From Pseudomonas aylmerensis (GTDB lineage Bacteria > Pseudomonadota > Gammaproteobacteria > Pseudomonadales > Pseudomonadaceae): a stretch of 64,000 nt of DNA. The DNA is taken from assembly GCF_001702265.1 (NCBI RefSeq), contig NZ_MAUE01000045.1:124001-188000 (forward strand). The letters run 5' to 3'. Position numbers and translations under genes: made by a program. Position 1 is the first letter of the stretch; every line of letters starts with the position of its first letter. The notes beneath the pieces are model-generated. The model was not told the DNA's origin and made no database searches. It saw only the letters and a program-made list of their open reading frames with translations. Of the stretch, positions 9,301 through 15,425 are shown piece after piece.

Positions 9301-12097
9301 TGGCGGGGATTTTTTTCAGCAGGTAGTTGAACTGCCGAGCCTCGCGAAAGCTGATGCCATCCGGTGCATTGGGGGTGTAGAGCACTGTCGGGAAACCGGC
9401 ATGGCTGAAGAGGAAATTTCCCATTACCCATTCGCCATCCAGCAGCAGGCGATGGATCGCATAAGTGGTGCGCGTGGCGGGGGCGGTCTCGCCTATGCTG
9501 GCGATACTGCGCTCCAGCCATGCCCAATCACTTCCGGCGATCTCCCCCTGCAGGCGGCATTCAAGGCCGGCGTTCTGCATCTGGCGCTGAGTGATGGCCA
9601 GGGTCGCATTGCGTCGCAGGTCATAGTCCGCACTGCCGACGTTCAGCAGTTGGGCCTTGACCTTGTTGATGTAGCGTTGGCCGACCCAGGTGCCCGTCAC
9701 CGAGCGCGCCACCGTGAGCGCGCCCGTGGGCCCCGTGATCGGGCTCAGGTCAACACCCTTAGGGCCTCTGAACCGCGCTGAGCGGGAGAATTTCTCGTCG
9801 AGAAAACCCACGCCATCGGCGTAACCGTCGCGGTACAGCTGCGTGTAGGTCATGGGCGCAGGGGGCGATGAGCCTATCAATGCCGGGGGCGAGAAGGCCC
9901 ACACGGTGTCGGGGTCCACATCGTTGCCCTTACGTCCCAACAGCAGGTTCAGGCGCTGTCTGGCCTGTTCATGCAGATAATCATTGAAGCTTGGGAACTT
10001 TGCGTCAGACAGCGGAAACTCGTTATAGGTGAGCAGCGCGCCCTCGCCGTCTTCCACCAGCTTCAATAGCTTCTGGCGGGTGTCGATGCTGGTGGAGCGG
10101 AACCAGTTCGGGGTGCTGAATTCATAGTCATCGACCCGTGTGGCCAGCACATGCGCCGCCATGGCCTTGAGGCACGCGGCGTGGCTGCCGATGTGGCCGA
10201 AGCTGATTTCTATGGATTCATGCGCACCTGGCTCGATGCTCATGCTGGTCAATACGTGTGTCATTGCTGCGCGAAAACGCAGCGCAACCCGCTTGATCAG
10301 GTAGTCGGTGAGCGTGCCTGGCGGATGCCGCGTGCCGTTGTCCAGGCTCCAGCCAAGAATATGGCTTCGGCACTCGCCCTCACTGTTGAACACCAGGAAC
10401 TGCTGGTCCCGAGGCGCTTGCGGCGTGCACAGCAGCAGGCGGATTACAGCGCCGCTGGCGTCGGTTTTGCGCAACACCCACAGGTCCTGCAACTGCGCTT
10501 CATGCAGCGACAGCGTGGCGGCGCTGAGGTGGGGGGCGTTGCCCTGGCGCAGGTCGGTGATCAGCCCGTAGTCCTCGTCACTGAGATGCCCCTGCAACAC
10601 GGCGGTGTACGCCAGTGCGTTGATGCGTTGGTCGAGCATCCGTTCGATCGCCTGGCTGACGGCCGGTTTGGCATGCATCTGTTGTTGCAGGTCGGCGAAC
10701 TCGATACGCGGTTGCAACGTGCCCAGCGTCTCCACCAGCCAGGCAGGTGTCAGGTCCCGGTAGGCCTTGGGCAGGGGGGCATCCTGGTAGGTCAGGGTGG
10801 TTTTGGTGAGGAAGTCCGAGCCCGCCAGCGCGTCGCCGGTTTGCAGCCCGCGCAGGGCCAGGTCGATCAGGCTGCGCTCGTGTTCATATTCGCCGATAGG
10901 ATCGACGTAGCGCCGAGTGCTGATCATCAGGTCCTGTGGCGCCAGGTCGTGGATGTCCAGTTCATCGCTCAAGCGTTCGAGCCATTGGTAGCGCGCCAGG
11001 TCTTCAGGTGTGGTGACCGGGCCCAGCAGGTCGAGCAGTTGCTCGCGGGCCTCGTTGTAACTTGCCAGGTGGGTGGCGAGCGTGACGCGACGGGTGTCGC
11101 TGGCGCTGCGATACCAATCCGGCGCGCTCTGGCGCAGGTAGCGCTCCAGTAGCTGTCGTGCGCGCCAGCCCAGGCGTGCGTTGAAGTCCGGCAACGCTGC
11201 GGTGATGGCACGGTCCAGTGCGTCAATCAGTTGGGCGGCGTCGTGCGTCGGGTTGTCCTCCAGGCTCAAGGCGCGCTCGATGTCCTGGGTGCGCTTGTCG
11301 ATCAGCGCGTCATAGGTGTGTTCAAACAGCGGTTTGTCACTGATCGGCGTCAGCGCCAGCGGCCAGATCGCCCCTGGCGTGATATCGCCATAGCGCGCGG
11401 GCAGCAGGTGCATGAAGGTGCGCCGTTGCTCGGCATCGTCCATCGCCTGCAGCCATTGGCTGTTCAACTGCGCCAGTGAGCCGAAGCACTCGATGCCGCG
11501 CGCAGGGGTGTACAGCATCACTTCCCCAACCGGCGGCGCAGATGTCAGGTCGGCGACCTGCGGGCTGGATTTTTCCGTCAGCACAAAGGCGCCCGCCAGT
11601 TCGACGGTGCGTTGCTGGTAGCTGAAGCTCAACGCATACAAGCCTGGGCGCAACGTGATACCCAGCGGCACACGCTCAAGCATGGCCTGTTGCTGCGGAT
11701 GCAGCAGGCGGTCCTCGGCACTCAGCGCCGTTTCGTTGGCCAGCGCCGTGTACCCGGCGTCAAACGTCATGAAGGATTTAAGGGGCTTGCCATCGATTTG
11801 CTCATAGCGATCGAGGTGCAGCAGGTGAGCGTTCAGTGTGGTCTTGAGCGCCGTCACTTGGGTGGGCAGATTGCTTGACGTCAGTCCTTGATAGAGGGGC
11901 CGGCTCTTGGCCAGGAATTGCTGGCGGTAATTCGTCAGGATCCGATTGATGCGCTCCAGATAAGCCAGGGCTACGGACGGAGTGTGTTCGGGGACTAACG
12001 GCGACTCGACCTGGAGCAAGTGATGCCCGATCTGGTTGAGGTGGCCCTTGATGCCTTCAAAGGTCTGGGGTGTGGTGCTCACAGGCACGCTCTCCAT
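6350..12097 (-). CDS. Giant dermonecrotic-toxin-like protein with two tandem TIKI/ChaN-like domains
   Basis: A 1915-residue protein with no Sec signal. The first 1000 residues resemble the dermonecrotic-toxin-type (DUF6543-like) proteins common in Pseudomonas. A hydrophobic stretch at about 1010-1060 (ILWTCVEWV..., LGMLLAFKDGMLALH) could be a membrane-insertion segment. Two homologous domains follow: copy 1 with G1306, E1336 and H1451, copy 2 with GEGQ at 1624-1627, E1654 and GSTH at 1763-1766. They look like the TIKI/EreA/ChaN fold found in the C2 part of Pasteurella multocida toxin. The last 70 residues are a separate small domain. The ATG at 12097 has a weak ribosome site; GTG at 12082 has GGAG nine bases upstream and is an alternative start. 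No Rhs repeats, PAAR or VgrG domain, immunity gene or dedicated secretion gene is adjacent. The toxin role is inferred from domain likeness. Confidence 0.8.
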   Translation of the reverse strand: MESVPVSTTPQTFEGIKGHLNQIGHHLLQVESPLVPEHTPSVALAYLERINRILTNYRQQFLAKSRPLYQGLTSSNLPTQVTALKTTLNAHLLHLDRYEQIDGKPLKSFMTFDAGYTALANETALSAEDRLLHPQQQAMLERVPLGITLRPGLYALSFSYQQRTVELAGAFVLTEKSSPQVADLTSAPPVGEVMLYTPARGIECFGSLAQLNSQWLQAMDDAEQRRTFMHLLPARYGDITPGAIWPLALTPISDKPLFEHTYDALIDKRTQDIERALSLEDNPTHDAAQLIDALDRAITAALPDFNARLGWRARQLLERYLRQSAPDWYRSASDTRRVTLATHLASYNEAREQLLDLLGPVTTPEDLARYQWLERLSDELDIHDLAPQDLMISTRRYVDPIGEYEHERSLIDLALRGLQTGDALAGSDFLTKTTLTYQDAPLPKAYRDLTPAWLVETLGTLQPRIEFADLQQQMHAKPAVSQAIERMLDQRINALAYTAVLQGHLSDEDYGLITDLRQGNAPHLSAATLSLHEAQLQDLWVLRKTDASGAVIRLLLCTPQAPRDQQFLVFNSEGECRSHILGWSLDNGTRHPPGTLTDYLIKRVALRFRAAMTHVLTSMSIEPGAHESIEISFGHIGSHAACLKAMAAHVLATRVDDYEFSTPNWFRSTSIDTRQKLLKLVEDGEGALLTYNEFPLSDAKFPSFNDYLHEQARQRLNLLLGRKGNDVDPDTVWAFSPPALIGSSPPAPMTYTQLYRDGYADGVGFLDEKFSRSARFRGPKGVDLSPITGPTGALTVARSVTGTWVGQRYINKVKAQLLNVGSADYDLRRNATLAITQRQMQNAGLECRLQGEIAGSDWAWLERSIASIGETAPATRTTYAIHRLLLDGEWVMGNFLFSHAGFPTVLYTPNAPDGISFREARQFNYLLKKIPAMLGYFTQRVGTRSQVRVRAFLDAAKAQLPEGLNRTDISPPRYDSTREQTPLQDLRRALYDMPLQRKIDDIEGTTNNRTRMVTGILWTCVEWVTAIATAPFPTLSLSLGMLLAFKDGMLALHAYQQGDNEAAVEHLIGYVLNSAGAAFTDLRPALVSLKQLARPGVRQVAKSSALSSERLNLVEPLQPKPPAPQNMQPVLFDGEALWAKNTPDPIGRYLLYRLDPATGKLVSTTRVAAPDAQGVWRRTGVAGGAPKYERLPDTPQQLTPYEMPAKYASKLEPVLNPQVREGMMRWSEWNFDSPNVILGNAAVELKPLRTAYLQQAERLATDAEDFFKNLDPLPVRADPPAIDASMPFAQLLASDAFSANKNLVIGAIPGSIASKQLLITQMDTLISKGFKHLYIEYLPTDVFRSKLQKLNSGKSWLHIEKHLKAVDKALGFAENAEYSYVSLVRKAQEKGMKVNALDASTSYLLDDALLMGDTPPTLPRSNSVRNFYSHKAIEADALNELDERWIALVDHSRVRTFEGTPGLADLQDAVALRVVDVAADQPVGVWLDAPGAIAGDSLAKGDYRLTLQTPYTAPKAAAASSAVADAVTHYSDYDIAPALHGSITRQAEVPHGLNPIYVPQNPAHHEAFQAFKDARHRLSTDAKNYLDTHVPPTRPDPAILASPKPAEAFLDNLRQSDFAGLVIGEGQIARSSKRWLRESMGKLKTLGFKTLYVEHLLTDMHQAQLDLFLTTQRLPDDLKRYLKQLDRGYMPNYKGSDTYTEVVQAAARHGLRIRALDCIASYNIKGLAEKDLARNQMFSYFASKVIAADQAAHGPHKWVAFVGSTHTNMNLGVPGLAELQGAVSLHVRDTAPALAKNIRPGGWETLHEGISPRALRGDFILDAGVAGTQAPAPFVPADRSRLNRPGLYLIERPSPSQSNLVHHSRSGEIVSTPIKIDKDGLFYVDRWAPMQGQRFSHEKILIDALHVEVRLVPAP
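6736..7246 (-). other. Toxin TIKI/ChaN-like domain, copy 2
   Basis: Encodes residues about 1618-1788. It carries LVIGEGQ (1622-1627), LYVEHLLTD with E1654, and FVGSTHTN with an intact GxxH (G1763-H1766), followed by GVPGLAELQGAVSLHV, which parallels GTPGLADLQDAVALRV of copy 1. The spacing between equivalent residues of the copies is 318, 318 and 315. Confidence 0.6.
7690..8200 (-). other. Toxin TIKI/ChaN-like domain, copy 1 (degenerate)
   Basis: Encodes residues about 1300-1470. The first motif reads LVIGAIPGS where family members have GExH, the glutamate in LYIEYLPTD (E1336) is kept, and the second GxxH motif is replaced by VDHSR (H1451). Loss of the first histidine suggests a structural or inactive copy. 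Confidence 0.6.
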
Positions 12098-12234
12098 GCT
12101 GGGGGTAAGAACCCTCAGAATGCGCAGGCGGGAAGTTGACCAGGCGGTAGATAACTAGCGCAGGCAGGTGCCGACACATCCTGGTGACTTGCCCGGCGTT
12201 CATGGATAGCGCGGCGGGTTGAACACAGCGAGTC

Positions 12235-12273
12235 TCGGAGATTTCCCACAAACCTTTCGGGTTGTCCCTCGGA
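12235..12273. repeat. 39-bp direct repeat, left copy
   Basis: Matches 13513-13551 at 36 of 39 positions, in the same orientation. Its core is AACCTTTCGGGTTGTCC, in which AACC and GGTT can pair. It lies between the toxin gene and the nucleotidyltransferase module. The rest of 12098-12372 holds the divergent promoter space, where no clear promoter could be picked out. Confidence 0.85.
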
Positions 12274-12372
12274 ACTCTGCTGAATAGCCTTTGTTGGTCA
12301 CTGACCATTCAGTGATCGGGATTTGAGTTCAAGGCCCGTTCAGCAGTGTTGCACTGGCTTGAGATTCAAGAA

Positions 12373-13011
12373 ATGGAAACTCCTTATGTTGTCGCTCCGC
12401 GCCTCAATACGAGTAGCTCACTCGGACAAGCACTGATTTCAATGTTCAAATCCATTGAAGTGGAATTGATCCTTGAGGGAGCAAAGCCAGGAGCAGTCAA
12501 GGTCATCGTGTTCGGTGGCTGTGCTGTCCACCTATATACCCACCACCGTGTATCCACGGACGTTGATGCGGAGATTTATTGCACGAATATTCACCACAAG
12601 TTGCGCCTGCAGACGTTACTGGCAGAGTTTCCAGAGCAATTTTTCGACGAGCAGTCTGGCCGTGTCATGGAGCTCAATTACGACCTTCAATACAACACCG
12701 GCTTTGGTCCGCTTCACGAGGATTATTGGGAGCGAAGTATTCCCCTGGCAGAGTTTACTGCTGAGTCTGCACTGCATCTGCATATTGCTGCACCTATCGA
12801 CATTGCGATCTCCAAGCTGGGTCGAGCTACTGATCAGGATGTAGGCGACATCATGGCCCTGCTCAGGGCTGGGTTCATTGTGACCACTGAGTTCCGTCGG
12901 CTGGCATTGCAGGCAATTGATATGTATGTTGGCAACAAGGAACCACCTGCCTCTGTACTGACCAATATCTTGCACGATTACCTGGAAACTGAAGTTGATG
13001 AAGCCTATTAA
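12373..13011 (+). CDS. Nucleotidyltransferase-fold protein (DUF6036/AbiEii-like)
   Basis: A 212-residue protein with the nucleotidyltransferase signature VIVFGGCAVHLYTHHR, with Gly48-Gly49, followed by STDVDAE, whose Asp63 and Asp65 are the expected metal ligands. Helices rich in LHLHIAAPIDIAISKLGR follow, as in DUF6036 and AbiEii-type proteins. Such proteins act in toxin-antitoxin or phage-defence modules by transferring nucleotides to RNA or protein; that role here is inferred. An in-frame GTG at 12346 would add nine residues (MLHWLEIQE) and has AAGG about 11 bases upstream; the ATG was preferred. Its base composition is lower in GC and less codon-biased than the neighbours, suggesting acquisition. 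It overlaps the next gene by 14 bases. Confidence 0.75.
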   Translation: METPYVVAPRLNTSSSLGQALISMFKSIEVELILEGAKPGAVKVIVFGGCAVHLYTHHRVSTDVDAEIYCTNIHHKLRLQTLLAEFPEQFFDEQSGRVMELNYDLQYNTGFGPLHEDYWERSIPLAEFTAESALHLHIAAPIDIAISKLGRATDQDVGDIMALLRAGFIVTTEFRRLALQAIDMYVGNKEPPASVLTNILHDYLETEVDEAY

Positions 13012-13447
13012 CGGTCCTGTCCTCTCCGATGCCTTGGATATGCTGGTCAAAAGTCCGCTGAATCAGGCTGATGACAGTGCCCTTGTCTGCGCGGCAAAAG
13101 CGGTTTGGTATTCAGACACTAGTCTTGTGGGAGAGGTAAAGGCGTTTCTGGAAGTACACTCCAGTGAGGTGGAGCTTCGTCGCGCAGGTTATTTGCTGGA
13201 GCGTTTCACGCGCTTTTCGTGTGCGACAGACAGTCGGGTAGTCGAAGTGCTGAAGGTGCTTGAGCTTTTTCAGGCTGCTGCGTCCAAACAAGAGGTAAAA
13301 CGGCAGGGTACTGTTGCGCTTGGCAGTCGCCGCGATGAGTTGGCGGTGTCGTGGGGTTTGAGTGAAGGGCTGGGATTGAAGGCTCAAGCGTTAATGCCTT
13401 TTCAGACCCGCCATTACGAAGCCGAGCAACGTTCGGTATCTGCTTAG
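12998..13447 (+). CDS. Unknown partner of the nucleotidyltransferase
   Basis: A 149-residue, probably all-helical protein of no recognised family. The ATG at 12998 lies inside the end of the preceding gene, with GGAA upstream, so the two are very likely translated together. The text MKPINGPVLSDALDMLVKS, two leucine-rich helices (VKAFLEVHSSEVELRRAGYLL and VVEVLKVLELFQAAASKQ) and a basic stretch (SRRDELAVSWGLSEGLG) can be seen. No HEPN motif (Rx4-6H), helix-turn-helix or catalytic signature is evident. Position and coupling suggest a cognate antitoxin or regulator. It ends just before a strong terminator. Confidence 0.7.
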   Translation: MKPINGPVLSDALDMLVKSPLNQADDSALVCAAKAVWYSDTSLVGEVKAFLEVHSSEVELRRAGYLLERFTRFSCATDSRVVEVLKVLELFQAAASKQEVKRQGTVALGSRRDELAVSWGLSEGLGLKAQALMPFQTRHYEAEQRSVSA

Positions 13448-13466
13448 GCATGAATCGCTATCAAAG

Positions 13467-13490
13467 AACCCGACTTAAGTCGGGTTTTTG
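13467..13490 (+). terminator. Terminator of the two-gene module
   Basis: Perfect palindrome AACCCGACTT / AAGTCGGGTT with no loop bases beyond the centre, followed by TTTG. It lies 20 nt after the second gene and inside the pair of direct repeats. Confidence 0.85.
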
Positions 13491-13512
13491 CCGTCTGTGA
13501 TATCTCCAGTTT

Positions 13513-13551
13513 TCGGAGATTTTCCACGAACCTTTCGGGTTGTCCGTCGGA
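13513..13551. repeat. 39-bp direct repeat, right copy
   Basis: Same orientation as 12235-12273, differing at three positions. The two copies enclose the nucleotidyltransferase pair and its terminator; copy starts are 1278 bp apart. The sequence continues into GC-rich DNA (AGCCCGCCTCACGC) unlike the flank of the left copy. Confidence 0.85.
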
Positions 13552-13645
13552 GCCCGCCTCACGCATCTTCTGCAGTCGCTGCACATTCAGCGACCGCGAC
13601 TGCAAGCCCGCTCCGACCGCATTGCCCGGTCGGGCACCGATCAAC

Positions 13646-13675
13646 TGTGGGAGCGGGCTTGCCCGCGAATGGCCC
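13646..13675. repeat. Single REP arm
   Basis: TGTGGGAGCGGGCTTGCCCG without a partner arm nearby. It lies 18 nt beyond the end of nagE. Between it and the right direct repeat nothing else is recognisable. Confidence 0.7.
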
Positions 13676-13692
13676 GCACTGCCACCGCTGCG

Positions 13693-15399
13693 CTATACCT
13701 TGGCGCCAACCTCGCGGGCATTGACCAACCGTTCAAGCGCTTCGCTCAACCCCGACGCCTTGTCGCCAATCAGCAGGTGCCACACACCGCTGTCCAGCTG
13801 GCTCACCCCCTGGCACCCGAGCGCCGTCAGTTGAGCTTCGGACAACTCCGAATCATCGCCCAGTTCCACCCGCAGCCGGGTCATCGCCACCGCTTCCAGC
13901 TGGCGCACATTCGCGCGACCGCCGAGTGCGCTCAGCCATTGCTCGGCTTCCTGCACATTCACGGCGATCGACTTATCCACAGGCGTTCCTGCCGCCGGTG
14001 CGCTGGCCACAAACGATGGCATGGCCAGCCGAATTTCATCGGCAATGCTGTCAGCCAGTGGCCCGACCACCACTTGCAGGCTGCCCCCATTGCCAGGCCG
14101 CACGACGGCCATCGCCCCCAGGGCTTTCAACTCGGCATCCACGGCTTTGTTGCGGTCGACCATCTCCAATCGCAGGCGCGTGGTGCAGGCCCCGACACTG
14201 AGCAAGTTCGCCGCGCCGCCCAAGGCCTGGATATAAGCCGTGGCGCGCTGGTTATCAGTCATCGCTTCAGCCTGCGCCACCTGGATATCCTCGCGGCCCG
14301 GTGTTTTCAGGTTGAAGCGGCGGATGCAGTAACTGAAGACGCTGTAGTAGATCGCGGCATATGCCAGGCCAACCGGGACCACCAGCCAGCCATTGGTGGA
14401 TTTACCCCAGCCCAGCACCATGTCGATAAACCCACCGGAGAACGTGAAGCCCAGGTGGATATTCAACATATTGGTCAGCGCCATCGACAGGCCGGTGAGC
14501 AGCGCGTGGATCAGGTACAGGAACGGCGCCAGGAACATGAAGGCGAATTCAATCGGCTCGGTCACGCCGGTGAGGAACGAGGTCAGCGCCATCGACAGGA
14601 AAATCCCGCCCATCACTTTGCGCCGCTCCGGCAGGGCGTTGCGGTACATCGCCAGGCACGCGGCGGGCAGGCCGAACAGCATCACCGGGAACATGCCGGT
14701 CATGAACTGGCCGCCTTTGGGGTCGCCGGCAAAGTAGCGGGTCAGGTCGCCGGTGACCACCGCGCCGGTCACCGGGTCGGTAAAGCTGCCGAACACAAAC
14801 CACGCCATGTTGTTGAGGATATGGTGCAGGCCGGTGACGATCAGCAGGCGGTTGAACACACCAAACACGAACGCGCCGAAGCTGCCGCTTTCCATCAGCA
14901 GCACGCCGAAGCTGTTGATGCCGTGCTGGATCGGCGGCCAGATCAGGCCAAAGATCACTCCCAGGGCCACCGCCGAAAACCCGGTGACAATCGGCACGAA
15001 CCGTCGCCCGCCGAAGAACGCCAGGTACTCCGGCAGCTTGATGTCCTTGAAGCGGTTATACAGCGCACCGGCCATTAGCCCGCTGGCGATACCGGCGAGC
15101 ATGCCCATGTTGATGGTCGAGTCCATCACCTTGAGCGTGGAGACCATCACCAGGTAGCCAATGGCTCCGGCCAGCCCGGCGGTGCCGTTGTTGTCGCGGG
15201 CAAAGCCCACGGCGATGCCGATGGCGAAGATCAGCGCCAGGTTGGCGAAGATTGCCTGCCCGGCATCGTGCATGACGGCGATGTTCAACAGGTCGGTGTC
15301 ACCCAGGCGCAGCAGCAGGCCGGCAATCGGCAAGATCGCGATGGGCAGCATCAGCGCGCGGCCCAGGCGTTGCAGCCCTTCGATGAATAATTGGTACAT
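13693..15399 (-). CDS. nagE: PTS N-acetylglucosamine-specific EIICBB transporter
   Basis: Takes up GlcNAc across the inner membrane and phosphorylates it to GlcNAc-6-P. Of 568 residues, about 1-365 form the EIIC membrane channel (MLPIAILPIAGLLLRLG at the start, then about eight to ten hydrophobic segments). An EIIB domain follows with phospho-acceptor Cys405 in SVGACTTRLRL. A second EIIB-like domain (about 485-560) aligns with it through ALGGRAN and MTRLRVEL but lacks the cysteine. The ATG at 15399 has AGGAG at the right distance; the open frame upstream to 15681 is the antisense of nagF. It is the last gene of the nag operon, 26 nt after nagF. Confidence 0.93.
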   Translation of the reverse strand: MYQLFIEGLQRLGRALMLPIAILPIAGLLLRLGDTDLLNIAVMHDAGQAIFANLALIFAIGIAVGFARDNNGTAGLAGAIGYLVMVSTLKVMDSTINMGMLAGIASGLMAGALYNRFKDIKLPEYLAFFGGRRFVPIVTGFSAVALGVIFGLIWPPIQHGINSFGVLLMESGSFGAFVFGVFNRLLIVTGLHHILNNMAWFVFGSFTDPVTGAVVTGDLTRYFAGDPKGGQFMTGMFPVMLFGLPAACLAMYRNALPERRKVMGGIFLSMALTSFLTGVTEPIEFAFMFLAPFLYLIHALLTGLSMALTNMLNIHLGFTFSGGFIDMVLGWGKSTNGWLVVPVGLAYAAIYYSVFSYCIRRFNLKTPGREDIQVAQAEAMTDNQRATAYIQALGGAANLLSVGACTTRLRLEMVDRNKAVDAELKALGAMAVVRPGNGGSLQVVVGPLADSIADEIRLAMPSFVASAPAAGTPVDKSIAVNVQEAEQWLSALGGRANVRQLEAVAMTRLRVELGDDSELSEAQLTALGCQGVSQLDSGVWHLLIGDKASGLSEALERLVNAREVGAKV

Positions 15400-15425
15400 G
15401 GCGGGTCTCCTTTTTCTTGTTGTTG

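Noticed and set aside
8579..9781. Plus-strand 400-codon frame inside the toxin gene
   Set aside because: Arg/Gln/His-rich antisense text. The toxin frame has coherent domains and internal duplication, so it is the coding strand.
12235..13551. Flanking repeats as integron attC sites
   Set aside because: No RYYYAAC/GTTRRRY pair at the right spacing and no integron integrase in the window.
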